The notes under the pieces: model-generated | Database searches by the model: none | Told to the model about the DNA's origin: nothing | The model's input: only the letters and a program-made list of their open reading frames with translations | Made by a program: the position numbers and the translations under genes | From: Caryophanales bacterium | Lineage (GTDB): Bacteria; Bacillota_I; Bacilli_A; RF39; UBA660 | Assembly (NCBI GenBank): GCA_016291895.1 | Contig: JAEEZO010000079.1 | Location: forward strand, 1-38,122 | DNA length: 38,122 nucleotides | Direction: 5' to 3' | Part shown: positions 17,939-26,252 of the stretch, in pieces | How positions within the stretch are numbered: the stretch's first letter is position 1 | How the letters are laid out: every line of letters begins with the position of its first letter

Positions 17939-18682
17939 TTATTTAATTAATATCTTACTATCATCAAAAATCACATTAAGATTTTTAAACAAGAATTTTA
18001 CTTTATAATCAAAAAACATTTCCTTATGTTGGGAATATTTAGAAATATATCCATTTAATAAAATTCTTTCTATATAACGATTAGGATTACTAAAATAACG
18101 ATCTAATATACTATAATCCTGATTTAAATATGCATATGCAATAATAATTGTCGTTAAATCATTATTAAATATCTTATCACCATATTTATTAGTAAGTTCA
18201 CTTAATTTATTCATTAACTCATCATATTTTGGATAATGTGATTTAAATGGCTTATATGTTGGATCTAAATTACTATCAAAAACATAAATATTAAATAGTT
18301 TCCATTCTTCTATTAATCTTGAAAAAGATAATAAAAAGTTTATAAATTCTTTTTTAGATAATTCTTTTGGAAGAATAGCTGCATATAATAAATATAATCG
18401 TTCATCTAATGGGTAAATGGCAGATAGAAAGAATTTAATTACTTCTTCATCTAAATCATCTATAGTAAGACTATCATTTTTAACTAATTTAATAACAGCT
18501 TCCACATAATTACAACTTTCTTTAAGAGATTTTGTATTAAATAAAGAACTTCTAAATCTATTAATAAAAACATATAATAATTCTTCTTTACCACAAAGAT
18601 CACTATATGGAGTATCATTAAGCGGAATTCTATTAATAATTAAATTACAAATATTACAATAATCATTTGAAAAATACTCCAT
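17939..18682 (-). CDS. Unknown all-helical protein, 247 aa
   Basis: No family is recognised. The ATG at 18682 is chosen for GGAGGG six bases upstream; the in-frame TTG before it lies inside that site. The product is cytoplasmic and helical, without signal or membrane segments. Near the C-terminus it has YFSNPNRYIERILLNGYIS, which matches YFINP...NNGFM in the protein at 430-1122. A lineage-specific family is likely. It is transcribed divergently from the sirtuin gene; a TTGTAA/TAATAT pair with 17-bp spacing lies between them on its strand. No role can be proposed. Confidence 0.72.
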   Translation of the reverse strand: MEYFSNDYCNICNLIINRIPLNDTPYSDLCGKEELLYVFINRFRSSLFNTKSLKESCNYVEAVIKLVKNDSLTIDDLDEEVIKFFLSAIYPLDERLYLLYAAILPKELSKKEFINFLLSFSRLIEEWKLFNIYVFDSNLDPTYKPFKSHYPKYDELMNKLSELTNKYGDKIFNNDLTTIIIAYAYLNQDYSILDRYFSNPNRYIERILLNGYISKYSQHKEMFFDYKVKFLFKNLNVIFDDSKILIK

Positions 18683-18761
18683 ATATCCCTCCAAAGTTAG
18701 TATATTATCATATTAACTACATAATTACAAACAAATGTTATATAATTATCTTGGTGATAAG

Positions 18762-19469
18762 ATGATTGATAAATTAAAAAAGATAATTGATGAAAGCAAT
18801 AACATTGTAGTGTTCACAGGAGCAGGTGTTGGTACGGAAAGTGGTCTTAAAGATTTTAGATCAAGTGATGGACTATATAAAGAAAAATTAAAACATCCTC
18901 CTGAATATTATTTATCTAGTAATTGTTTCTATAATGATACCAAAGAATTCTTTAATTATTATCGAAAGAACATGAACTTTTTGGATGCTAAACCAAATAT
19001 TGTTCATGAGTTTATTAAAGAGTTAGAAGATAAAGGTAAACTTAAAGCTTTAATAACCCAAAACATTGATGGATTAGATAAAAAGATGGGTATAAAGAAT
19101 GTTTATGAAATACATGGAACAATTTATAAAAACTATTGTATTAAATGTAATAAAGAATACGGTCCACAAGAAATATTTAATTCAAAAGATATTCCACATT
19201 GTAAATGTGGAGGCTTAATTAAGCCAATGGTGACCTTATATGGTGAATCACTTCCTGACTCTTTCGATGATGCAATTTACGCTGTATGTAATTGTGATAC
19301 TTTAATTGTTATGGGGACATCCCTTACAGTTAATCCTGCTAGTTTCCTTGTTAATTATTTTAAAGGAAAGAACTTAGTTATCATAAATCGTGATGTAACA
19401 CCATATGATAATATTGCTGATGTTGTTATTAATGATAAGTTAAGTGATGTTATAAAAAAAATAAGATGA
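18762..19469 (+). CDS. Sir2-family NAD-dependent protein deacylase
   Basis: A 235-aa sirtuin that would remove acyl groups from lysines while cleaving NAD+. Visible are GAGVGTESGLKDFR (20-33) for NAD binding, TQNIDGLD (99-106), the catalytic His118 in EIHGT, a four-cysteine zinc site (C126, C129, C147, C149), and the GTSL and NPAS/N-R-D motifs of the Rossmann part. Length is that of bacterial CobB-type enzymes. The first alanine of the usual GAGIS motif pair is kept, but Ile-Ser is Val-Gly here. The ATG at 18762 has GGTGATAAG upstream. It is alone in its transcription unit, closed by a strong terminator. Confidence 0.93.
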   Translation: MIDKLKKIIDESNNIVVFTGAGVGTESGLKDFRSSDGLYKEKLKHPPEYYLSSNCFYNDTKEFFNYYRKNMNFLDAKPNIVHEFIKELEDKGKLKALITQNIDGLDKKMGIKNVYEIHGTIYKNYCIKCNKEYGPQEIFNSKDIPHCKCGGLIKPMVTLYGESLPDSFDDAIYAVCNCDTLIVMGTSLTVNPASFLVNYFKGKNLVIINRDVTPYDNIADVVINDKLSDVIKKIR

Positions 19470-19487
19470 TAGAAATATCATCTTTTT
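19464..19487. terminator. Bidirectional terminator, sirtuin and ASCH genes
   Basis: AGATGATA (19464-19471) pairs with TATCATCT (19476-19483) across GAAA, followed by TTTT; an A-run on the other side serves the minus-strand ASCH operon. Confidence 0.85.
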
Positions 19488-19827
19488 ATATTAATTCAAA
19501 TTCAATTGCTAGTACTTTACTACTATCCTGCTCTTCTAATGTATAAATACTATTATAAGTATCAACTAATTCTTCATAAGAAGAATCTTCTTTATATAAT
19601 CTTTTTAATGGATAATAATTCATAATATCATTAATATCATCAAATACTTTTATTTTTTTTACTAGAGCGTTAAACGTTTTATTTTCATCAAAATTATTGA
19701 TAAAAATAATCTTATCCCCTACTTTTATTTTACTACGTTTTTTATCTAATAATCTTATTTCAACGTTCTTAATGCCTTTAAGAGCACTATCAAATACTTC
19801 ATTTAATAAATGCATTTTGTGTGTCAT
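19486..19827 (-). CDS. ASCH-domain protein, 113 aa
   Basis: The sequence starts with MHLLNEVFDSALKGIKNVEIRLLDKK and continues with KVGDKIIFIN, the pattern of ASCH domains (a PUA-like beta-barrel): a conserved E-x-R after the first helix and the G-D-x-I-x-F strand. ASCH proteins are thought to bind RNA, and some hydrolyse modified nucleosides such as N4-acetylcytidine. Length is typical of stand-alone members. GAGG stands six bases before the ATG. It starts three bases after the stop of the 227-aa helical gene and is the last gene of the three-gene operon that begins at 20779. The activity is not known. Confidence 0.82.
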   Translation of the reverse strand: MTHKMHLLNEVFDSALKGIKNVEIRLLDKKRSKIKVGDKIIFINNFDENKTFNALVKKIKVFDDINDIMNYYPLKRLYKEDSSYEELVDTYNSIYTLEEQDSSKVLAIEFELI

Positions 19828-19830
19828 AAA

Positions 19831-20514
19831 CTACCTCGTAATAATATTTCTTTTTCCTGTTTTTATTTTATATTCAATATAACTATTAATAAATGTAAAT
19901 AAATCATTAATATTTAAATCATATATATTATCATTATCTAACATATTATTCTGAATTAAATGTTCAATAATAAAAGAATCATTTAATAAGTCTTTATATA
20001 AATCTCTCATTCGATCATAAACGATATCATAATCATCTTGTCGATAACCCAAATAATTAATATTTTTATATATTGATATTAATATAAATTCTTTACATCG
20101 TCTTGGAATATCATCATTAATTCCAACTTTCTTCATAAGGCTATAAATATCATTATATAAATTACTATCAGATAAATAATAAGTTTTAAAACCTGTGAAG
20201 TAATCATATTTTTTCATACAACATATTAATAATTCATTAGCCATTTTAAAATCATTTAAAAATTCTTCATCAGATAGATTAAAACGATTACCATAATTAA
20301 TAATACTTCTTAAATAACAAAAAAAGTGTTCTTTAGTAATATTGTTTTCTAAATACATATGACTAACAAGGGGATCTAAAAACACTTCTTGTAATACTTT
20401 ATTTTCATTAAATAATGATACATATTCATTAACTAATTTTTCCATTTCTAATAAATCAATAAAATCTAATTTATGAAATTTTAAAATATCTTTAGTTCTT
20501 TCTTCGATAGTCAT
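19831..20514 (-). CDS. Unknown helical protein, 227 aa
   Basis: No family is recognised. A helical, cytoplasmic, Asn/Asp/Tyr-rich protein without membrane segments. Its start overlaps the end of the DUF4298 gene by 23 bp and the nearest purine-rich site (AAGGAA) is rather far from the ATG, so its translation is probably coupled to that gene. The tail segment DLLNDSFIIEHLIQNNMLDN is loosely like the NP...I...NNG block of the helical proteins at 430-1122 and 17939-18682; this is weak. It is the middle gene between DUF4298 and ASCH. Confidence 0.7.
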   Translation of the reverse strand: MTIEERTKDILKFHKLDFIDLLEMEKLVNEYVSLFNENKVLQEVFLDPLVSHMYLENNITKEHFFCYLRSIINYGNRFNLSDEEFLNDFKMANELLICCMKKYDYFTGFKTYYLSDSNLYNDIYSLMKKVGINDDIPRRCKEFILISIYKNINYLGYRQDDYDIVYDRMRDLYKDLLNDSFIIEHLIQNNMLDNDNIYDLNINDLFTFINSYIEYKIKTGKRNIITR

Positions 20515-20779
20515 TATTAATTATTTCCTTCATTTGTTTTCGTACATTAACATTTAGTTCAAACATATCCCATAAAGCGTCTTGTGATAAGATATTAGCT
20601 TCTATAGTACAATTATCATAATCATTAACCCATTCATTATTATAATAATCTGATAACTCTTTAATATCTTTTTGAACAAATAAATAATTATCTAAATCTT
20701 TTTCTAATTTATTTAATAATTTATTAATTTTTAAATATTTCTTTTCAAATTTTTTAACTCTTTTTTCTTCGTTTTTCAT
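20492..20779 (-). CDS. DUF4298-family protein, 95 aa, possibly leaderless
   Basis: A short, charged helical protein with a coiled-coil first half (about 1-50) and the DUF4298 core L..YY..[EN]W..D........LS.DA.wd. The family has no known function. The ATG at 20779 lacks any ribosome binding site. A promoter with TTGATT, 17 bp and TATTAT ends eight bases before the ATG, so transcription would start at or next to the start codon, implying a leaderless mRNA. It heads the operon with the 227-aa helical protein and the ASCH protein. Confidence 0.72.
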   Translation of the reverse strand: MKNEEKRVKKFEKKYLKINKLLNKLEKDLDNYLFVQKDIKELSDYYNNEWVNDYDNCTIEANILSQDALWDMFELNVNVRKQMKEIINNDYRRKN

Positions 20780-20787
20780 AATTAAAT

Positions 20788-20816
20788 ATAATAGTATAAA
20801 AACTAATTTAAATCAA
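20788..20816 (-). promoter_or_regulatory. Promoter of the DUF4298-ASCH operon, leaderless
   Basis: Minus strand: TTGATT (-35, 20811-20816), 17-bp spacer, TATTAT (-10, 20788-20793). Only eight bases separate the -10 from the ATG. The -35 sits at the end of the tRNA-Glu terminator. Confidence 0.6.
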
Positions 20817-20817
20817 T

Positions 20818-20841
20818 AAAAAAACTAGATAAAATCTAGTT
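20818..20841 (-). terminator. Terminator of tRNA-Glu
   Basis: AACTAGAT (20823-20830) pairs with ATCTAGTT (20834-20841) across AAA, followed on the minus strand by a T-run. Confidence 0.85.
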
Positions 20842-20850
20842 AATTTCTAA

Positions 20851-20927
20851 TGGTGACCTGTAAGGGGTTCGGACCCTTGAATGTAGCCTTGAGAGGGCTA
20901 TGTGTTAAACCACTTCACCAACAGGCC
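20851..20927 (-). tRNA. tRNA-Glu (CTC)
   Basis: A 77-nt cloverleaf with encoded CCA. The acceptor is GGCCTGT/ACAGGTC, the anticodon stem TAGCC/GGCTA with loop CTCTCAA, giving anticodon CTC, and the T arm AAGGG-TCCGAAC-CCCTT. The body resembles bacterial tRNA-Glu. The T loop reads TCCGAAC instead of the usual TTCGAAC/TTCGAATC. CTC reads only GAG codons; AT-rich Firmicutes usually rely on TTC alone. Confidence 0.9.
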
Positions 20928-20938
20928 ATTACTTGATA

Positions 20939-20967
20939 ATAATACCATAAATTATATTATTTAACAA
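20939..20967 (-). promoter_or_regulatory. Promoter of tRNA-Glu
   Basis: Minus strand: TTGTTA (20962-20967), 17 bp, TATTAT (20939-20944) with TGG in front as an extended -10. The tRNA starts 11 bases downstream. Confidence 0.7.
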
Positions 20968-20970
20968 GTA

Positions 20971-20998
20971 AAAAATAGAAGATTGTTATCTTCTATTT
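20971..20998 (-). terminator. Terminator of the thioredoxin-like lipoprotein gene
   Basis: AAATAGAAGAT (20973-20983) pairs with ATCTTCTATTT (20988-20998) around TGTT, followed by a T-run on the minus strand. It overlaps the stop codon. Confidence 0.8.
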
Positions 20999-21667
20999 CA
21001 TTAAATCAAAGAATTCAGAAAATTGTTTTTCTTCATCTTCAAGCATTTCTTTTGTTAATTCTTCTCTTGAATCTTTTTGAAGTTCAGAATAACCTGCTAT
21101 CATCTTTTTAGCAACACCATTTTCAATATAGAAATAATTAGGTGCATAAATACGTTTTTCGCCTGTATCTACATCTTTTTCACCATCTTTAATACTATAA
21201 TCACGTAATACTTCTTTAAATGATTCAAGTAATTTTTTATAACTTTCTGTTCCTTCAATTGTCTTCTTTAACTTACCATCAACCATTTCATATTTATCAC
21301 GTAAGATTTCATTACCTTCATCATCCCATATTTCAATAGAATAAACTTTTTTTACATTTTTCTTTGTAGCGATTTCAGTTGCTTTTTCAATGGCACTACG
21401 GCACCATGGACATAATGGATCACCTACATATAAGTAGAATGTTTCTTTGTTTTCAATCATTTTAACAATTTCTTCTGGTGTTGTAAGTACAAATGGATTA
21501 TCTTCATTAATATGTACTGTACGATGTTCTTTACCACTTTTATTGGTCTTTCCATTTAATTTTTCATAACTTTCTTTGAAAGCTAATCCTTCTTTATTTT
21601 CTTCTTTTTTACAACCTACTAAAAATAATGTTGTAACAACTAATAAACTAATTAATAATTTTTTCAT
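20993..21667 (-). CDS. Thioredoxin-like lipoprotein
   Basis: The 224-aa precursor has a short Lys-Lys N-terminus, a hydrophobic stretch and the lipobox LVGC with Cys19, so the mature protein would be lipid-anchored on the outer membrane face. The body holds a thioredoxin-like fold with FYLYVGDPLCPWC (Cys86, Cys89), where CPWC is an active-site motif of redox-active thioredoxins and bacteriocin-accessory-type proteins, and a later cis-Pro-like APNYFYIENG segment. It probably handles disulfides outside the cell. AAGGAG stands before the ATG. It is monocistronic. Confidence 0.87.
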   Translation of the reverse strand: MKKLLISLLVVTTLFLVGCKKEENKEGLAFKESYEKLNGKTNKSGKEHRTVHINEDNPFVLTTPEEIVKMIENKETFYLYVGDPLCPWCRSAIEKATEIATKKNVKKVYSIEIWDDEGNEILRDKYEMVDGKLKKTIEGTESYKKLLESFKEVLRDYSIKDGEKDVDTGEKRIYAPNYFYIENGVAKKMIAGYSELQKDSREELTKEMLEDEEKQFSEFFDLMK

Positions 21668-21818
21668 ATACTCTCCTTTACTTTATAATATGAACTTATC
21701 ATTTTTTAAATTTTTCTTCAATTCATTTTACAATATTTTTATCACCTCAAGTTAAATATATAATAAATAATATTCAAATTAAATAAATTATAAGTTGAAT
21801 AACTAAACTTATGGTTGA

Positions 21819-21842
21819 AAAAAAGACTATTTCTAGTCTTTT
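21819..21842 (-). terminator. Terminator of the Cys-rich membrane-anchored protein gene
   Basis: AAAAGACTA (21821-21829) pairs with TAGTCTTTT (21834-21842), with a 4-nt loop and A/T runs on both sides. Confidence 0.8.
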
Positions 21843-21844
21843 AA

Positions 21845-22588
21845 TTACTTATTTGCTCCAGAATAACTATGTCCTACATTACAATTGTCATAAGCGATAG
21901 CAGTCCAACCACTTTCACTACCACTTGCTTCCATTGATACGATATTATCATATCCTTTTACATTTTGTGTAAGAATAACACCTTTTCCAGTACTACTTAT
22001 AAATAATTCATTAATCTTTCCTGATGTTGATAAGAAAATAATATAATCGTCATCACTACCATTTCCAAAGAAGAATTCATCAACGGATTTAATATTTGAT
22101 AATGGTAATTTGTAACCATCAAATTCTTTTTTTCCTTCAACATAGTTTTCATCACTTTTTAAGTTAATCTTTGTTGCTTTACCAAAAGCTTTTTCTAAAG
22201 CACTTTTAATGTTATAAGTTTCACAATCAGCTGTAAAACACATTGCTGGATCTAGCTCACCTGTTGGCTCTAAATATACTTCGCCATTGTTAACAATATG
22301 AATTGTTCCAATTCTTGTATTAACTATATGATCAGGTATTAATACTTGGGCTGTACAAGTGCCATTATTTGGACAATTACATTCAACTGGTTCACTATCT
22401 TCTTTTTCACAATTACATTCTTTTACTCCAGATGGTACATCACATTTTGTTCTAAGGAAAGATCCATCATCTAAAATTGCAAGTAATAATAATGAAAATA
22501 CACCAAATAATGCAATTCCTAGAAAGACTGTAATTACTTTAGATTTTTTGCTTCTTCCTTCAACCTTAACCTCTTTTTTTTCTTCCAT
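21845..22588 (-). CDS. Unknown membrane-anchored extracellular protein with a Cys-rich linker, 247 aa
   Basis: No family is recognised. A charged cytoplasmic tail (1-17) precedes one membrane helix (about 18-39). The outside part begins with a cysteine-rich linker (CDVPSGVKECNCEKED...CNCPNNGTC), then a domain of about 170 residues that looks alpha/beta with a DDDYIIFLSTSGKINELFIS segment. The paired cysteines may form disulfides, and the neighbouring gene is a thioredoxin-like lipoprotein, so the two may work together; that is inferred. GAGGTGA stands before the ATG, and TGATATACT (extended -10) lies just upstream. Confidence 0.75.
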   Translation of the reverse strand: MEEKKEVKVEGRSKKSKVITVFLGIALFGVFSLLLLAILDDGSFLRTKCDVPSGVKECNCEKEDSEPVECNCPNNGTCTAQVLIPDHIVNTRIGTIHIVNNGEVYLEPTGELDPAMCFTADCETYNIKSALEKAFGKATKINLKSDENYVEGKKEFDGYKLPLSNIKSVDEFFFGNGSDDDYIIFLSTSGKINELFISSTGKGVILTQNVKGYDNIVSMEASGSESGWTAIAYDNCNVGHSYSGANK

Positions 22589-22605
22589 AATTCACCTCTA
22601 TTATT

Positions 22606-22614
22606 AGTATATCA
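22606..22614 (-). promoter_or_regulatory. Extended -10 of the Cys-rich membrane-anchored protein gene
   Basis: TGATATACT on the minus strand, with TATACT at 22606-22611, lies 18 bases before the ATG. Confidence 0.5.
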
Positions 22615-22645
22615 AAAAAGAAGAAATAATAAACTATTTCTCTTC
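22612..22645 (-). terminator. Terminator of the metK-TtcA-like transcript
   Basis: On the minus strand AGAAATA and TATTTCT form a stem over the end of the TtcA-like gene, followed by TCTTTTTT. Confidence 0.55.
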
Positions 22646-23461
22646 ATAATTTTCAAGAAAACTATGATATTTACCATTTCTTTTAGTCCCTAAAACACAT
22701 TCAAGGTTGACATTATCCATTGCTTTAAAAATATTATAATCAATATTCTTATCTTGTTTACGAAGTTCATTAATTAGTTTTTTCATTTCTAATCTTTTAC
22801 TGTTATCTTCTTTTTTACTAGATTCTTCCGTAAATTTACAAGCACAATTTAAAAAAGTTAAGTTGTTATAATTCTTCCAATTAATAATAGCTTCTTCCTT
22901 AATTAAATACATTGGTCTTATTAGTTCAAGACCTGGGAAATTATCACTATGTAATTTAGGCATCATTGTTTTAACTTCCGAACCATAAAACATTGATAAA
23001 AGGGTTGTTTCAATAACATCATCAAAATGATGGCCTAAAGCTATTTTATTACATCCAAGTTCTTTAGCTTTATTATATAAACATCCTCTTCTCATTCTAG
23101 CACAAAGATAGCATGGAGAACCACCACTTACATTATTAGCAACATCAAAGATATTACTTTCAAACATTTCAAGAGGAATATTTAGTCTTTTGGCATTACT
23201 AATAATTAATTCCCTATTCTTATCATTATATCCAGGATTCATACATACATAGCATGCTTCAAATTTAACTTTACCATGACGAACTAATTCTTGCATACAT
23301 TTAGCAAGTAAGAAACTATCTTTACCACCACTAATACATACCATTACCTTATCATTTTCTTTAATAAGTTCATAATCAATAATTGCTCTTACAAATTTAC
23401 TCCAAATATCTTTACGATATTTTTTTATTATACTTCTTTCAATTTCTTGATAATCATTCAT
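22634..23461 (-). CDS. TtcA-family PP-loop tRNA thiolation enzyme
   Basis: A 275-aa N-type ATP pyrophosphatase with the PP-loop SGGKDS (44-49), the CxxC pair CYLC (117-120) within SPCYLCARMRRG, GHHFDD (143-148), and further cysteines C206 and C208. TtcA makes 2-thiocytidine at tRNA position 32 and carries an iron-sulfur cluster on these cysteines. Firmicute members of the family vary in target, so the exact tRNA base is uncertain. GAGG stands before the ATG. The gene follows an unknown two-TM protein by 7 bp and is the last gene behind metK, hence possibly under SAM control. Confidence 0.85.
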   Translation of the reverse strand: MNDYQEIERSIIKKYRKDIWSKFVRAIIDYELIKENDKVMVCISGGKDSFLLAKCMQELVRHGKVKFEACYVCMNPGYNDKNRELIISNAKRLNIPLEMFESNIFDVANNVSGGSPCYLCARMRRGCLYNKAKELGCNKIALGHHFDDVIETTLLSMFYGSEVKTMMPKLHSDNFPGLELIRPMYLIKEEAIINWKNYNNLTFLNCACKFTEESSKKEDNSKRLEMKKLINELRKQDKNIDYNIFKAMDNVNLECVLGTKRNGKYHSFLENYEEK

Positions 23462-23468
23462 AAAAACC

Positions 23469-24203
23469 TCAATAACGTGTATATCTTATCACATCATCAT
23501 TCTTATTTACAGCAAATTCTTCAATATCACTATTAAATAATAACTTGATTATCTTACTATCAAACTCATAATAATTATTATTGTAATGTGTAATTGTTAT
23601 TCCATCATAACTTCTTAATTCATCTAAACGTATTTCCATCTTTCCTTTATTATATTTTATATCAACTACAACATTATTAATAGATATTACCATTGATGAT
23701 TCTTTTTCGGAAAATTGATAATTATCTTTTAAATTACTAACAATTAAATCAAAAGCTTCTTCATTAATATATAATATATTTTCTAATATTCTAGAAATAT
23801 ATTTATAATTAAATGGTTCATTATCATAAATACGTTTATCACCATTGATGATTTCAAATACAAAATCATCTTTTTTATATATAATATCTTGAACCAGTTT
23901 ATCATAATTTACTTTACAAGACATATTATAATCTTTAATAAGAAATAAATAATCCGTTTCTTCACAAGGTATAAGATAATCTCTAGTATAATCCGACTTT
24001 ATTTTCATAAATAACACAACAAGAATGACTATAAAAATGAAAGTATTTGATAAAACACCAATTAAATTAACCTTTAAATCCTTCTTTTCCATTGCTTTAG
24101 CTTTATTCTCTTTTAAAATTTTAATAATAATTATTATTCCCGTGATTATAATAATAAGAGATAAAATAATTAGATCTAAGTATTTATCAATATATCTATA
24201 CAT
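23469..24203 (-). CDS. Unknown membrane protein with two N-terminal TM helices, 244 aa
   Basis: No family is recognised. Two hydrophobic segments (about 9-29 and 48-66) are joined by a short basic loop (KENKAKAMEKKDLK). A soluble C-terminal domain of about 175 residues, rich in Asp, Asn and Tyr, follows and would lie on the same side as the N-terminus. AAGGAG stands before the ATG. The two-TM-plus-soluble-domain layout is shared with the next upstream gene (24217-24939), although their sequences are not clearly alike. It lies between that gene and the TtcA-like gene in one operon. Confidence 0.75.
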   Translation of the reverse strand: MYRYIDKYLDLIILSLIIIITGIIIIIKILKENKAKAMEKKDLKVNLIGVLSNTFIFIVILVVLFMKIKSDYTRDYLIPCEETDYLFLIKDYNMSCKVNYDKLVQDIIYKKDDFVFEIINGDKRIYDNEPFNYKYISRILENILYINEEAFDLIVSNLKDNYQFSEKESSMVISINNVVVDIKYNKGKMEIRLDELRSYDGITITHYNNNYYEFDSKIIKLLFNSDIEEFAVNKNDDVIRYTRY

Positions 24204-24216
24204 AAAAACTCCTTTA

Positions 24217-24939
24217 TTAATATTTTAAATAGATTAAATCAAGATTTTCTTTTCTTGGTTCATTCTTTTCTCCTAAAACATTAGAAGCGATTCGATCATA
24301 AAAAGGCATATCATTTTCATCATAATTTATAAATATTACTTTATAATCTTTATATTTATCATAGTTTGGATTCTTTTCAACTACTCTTTCTTTAGCATCT
24401 CCACTACCTTTATAATATGAATATTCTTTATATTCAACCACTACTTCATAGTAGAATTTTTCTTCTTTGTGATTATAACCAATATTTATATGATTATGAT
24501 CTCCATAAAAGATTATTTCTTTAGACTTATCTAGTTCACTTGTTAAATATTCATATATTATGTTTAATGAGTTATTAAACTTATATTTCTTATTTAAAAA
24601 TTCATAGTGAAATTTAGTATTCATATCTTTATTAATTCTTTCATGTACTGAAGTTATATTATAAAAATTACTATTTTTATATGTTAATACAATATTATCT
24701 TTAGTATATTTATCTACATTATCTTTTTCTCCTTCAAACGTAAATCCATAATCATCAACTAAATATGACAAAACACCTTTTTTATATATACTATACGAAA
24801 CAAATATCATAAATATAAAGAACGCTAAAATGGGAAATATAGGCCAATCTTTACCATGTAAATCCCCTGTTGCCATTTTATAAACTATTAAAACAATTAA
24901 TGCGATTGTAAACATTGAAAATAAGATTAATAAAAACAT
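24217..24939 (-). CDS. Unknown membrane protein with two N-terminal TM helices, 240 aa
   Basis: No family is recognised. Two hydrophobic segments (about 1-20 and 33-51) flank GDLHGKDW. The remaining 185 residues are soluble and rich in Tyr, Asn, Lys and Glu (KFHYEFLNKKYKFN, YYEVVVEYKEYSYY). It starts 29 bp after the metK stop with AGGTGAT before the ATG, and no terminator separates it from metK; an extended -10 TGATATACT at 24958-24966 could also start it separately. It precedes the similarly arranged membrane protein at 23469-24203. Confidence 0.75.
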   Translation of the reverse strand: MFLLILFSMFTIALIVLIVYKMATGDLHGKDWPIFPILAFFIFMIFVSYSIYKKGVLSYLVDDYGFTFEGEKDNVDKYTKDNIVLTYKNSNFYNITSVHERINKDMNTKFHYEFLNKKYKFNNSLNIIYEYLTSELDKSKEIIFYGDHNHINIGYNHKEEKFYYEVVVEYKEYSYYKGSGDAKERVVEKNPNYDKYKDYKVIFINYDENDMPFYDRIASNVLGEKNEPRKENLDLIYLKY

Positions 24940-24968
24940 ATTATCACCTACGATATAAGTATATCATA

Positions 24969-26069
24969 TTATATTTCTAATTTAATAATTTGTTCCCAAG
25001 GAAGATTTTCTTTACCAAAATGACCATAATTAGTTGTTTCTTTATATATTGGTCTTAATAAATCTAATGTTTTAATAATACCTTGTGGGGTTAAATCAAA
25101 GTTCTTCTTTATTATTTCAATTAATTCATCATTACGATATTTACTTGTATTAAAAGTATCAATATTAATACTTGTTGGATCGGCTACACCAATAGCATAT
25201 GAAAGACTTACTTCACATTTATCTGCTAACTTGTTAGCTACAATATTTTTTGCAATAAAACGACACATATAACTTGCACTTCGATCAACTTTAGTTGGAT
25301 CTTTTCCAGAGAAAGCTCCTCCTCCATGATGAGCAACACCACCATATGTATCAACAATTATTTTTCTTCCTGTTAAGCCACTATCACCAGTTGGACCACC
25401 AATTACAAATCGACCTGTTGGATTAATATAATATTTGGTATTATCATCAACTAAATTACTCGGTATAACATAATCAATTACTTCTTTCTTTATACCTTCT
25501 CGAACAGTATTAATATCAATATCATCATGTTGACTTGATACGATCACTGAATCAATTCTTATTTTATTATCTAAGTATTCAACAGATACTTGACTCTTAC
25601 CATCAGGACGTAGAAAATCTAATATTTTCTTTTTTCGACATTCAGTTAATCTTTTAGTTAGTTTATGGGCAAGCACTAAAGAAAGTGGTAATAATTCATC
25701 TGTTTCACAAGTTGCATAACCATACATCATTCCTTGGTCTCCTGCTCCTAAATTATCTACTCCCATTGAAATATCTGGAGATTGAGAAGAAATATCAATA
25801 ATAATATTATATTTATCAATATCAAGAGTTTCTTTAGTATAACCAATTTCTTTAATAGTATCATATACTATTTTTTTGATATCAACTTCTCCTTTACTTG
25901 TTACCTCTCCTGTGATTAATAAATAATTTTTGCCAAACATACATTCAACGGCGACACGTGATTTTGGATCAATCGTTAAATACGCATCTAAAATACTATC
26001 TGATAATAAATCACAAACTTTATCAGGATGTCCTTCCGTAACACTTTCACTTGTTACAATTTTTTTCAT
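24969..26069 (-). CDS. metK: S-adenosylmethionine synthetase
   Basis: MetK joins methionine and ATP to make S-adenosylmethionine. The 366-aa product shows EGHPDK (12-17) with the catalytic His14, the family hexapeptide GAGDQG (108-113), and the glycine-rich [16 protein letters not shown] (249-264). Length is slightly under the usual 380-400. The ATG at 26069 is chosen for AAGG before it and because the conserved [18 protein letters not shown]-terminus starts here; upstream in-frame codons lie within the riboswitch terminator. Regulation is by the SAM-I riboswitch directly upstream. Confidence 0.97.
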   Translation of the reverse strand: MKKIVTSESVTEGHPDKVCDLLSDSILDAYLTIDPKSRVAVECMFGKNYLLITGEVTSKGEVDIKKIVYDTIKEIGYTKETLDIDKYNIIIDISSQSPDISMGVDNLGAGDQGMMYGYATCETDELLPLSLVLAHKLTKRLTECRKKKILDFLRPDGKSQVSVEYLDNKIRIDSVIVSSQHDDIDINTVREGIKKEVIDYVIPSNLVDDNTKYYINPTGRFVIGGPTGDSGLTGRKIIVDTYGGVAHHGGGAFSGKDPTKVDRSASYMCRFIAKNIVANKLADKCEVSLSYAIGVADPTSINIDTFNTSKYRNDELIEIIKKNFDLTPQGIIKTLDLLRPIYKETTNYGHFGKENLPWEQIIKLEI

Positions 26070-26096
26070 AAAACCTTCTTTCTGTAAAAGTTCAAG

Positions 26097-26244
26097 AAAA
26101 AAGCCATGTACTAAGTACATGGCCAATAATTATAAATAATCATCTTATCATCCAAAGTACTTACTTTGTTGGTATTACCACCTAACTTAATAGGTTGGTG
26201 TGAGGTCATAGAGCCAAATCTCTCACTCACTCTTGATAACTTTT
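26097..26244 (-). promoter_or_regulatory. SAM-I (S-box) riboswitch with terminator
   Basis: On the minus strand the leader begins with TTATCAAGAG, followed by conserved S-box elements (GGCTCTATGACCT, CACCAACC, GGTGGTAATACCAAC) and closes P1 with GATGATAAG. A terminator follows: GCCATGTAC (26103-26111) pairs with GTACATGGC (26115-26123) around TAA, with a T-run at 26097-26102. In this class bound SAM stabilises the aptamer and lets the terminator form, so metK is turned off when SAM is plentiful. Confidence 0.95.
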
Positions 26245-26252
26245 ACAATTAT

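Noticed and set aside
26097..26244. SMK-box (SAM-III) as the type of SAM switch
   Set aside because: The leader has the full set of S-box (SAM-I) motifs and a transcription terminator rather than a masked ribosome binding site.
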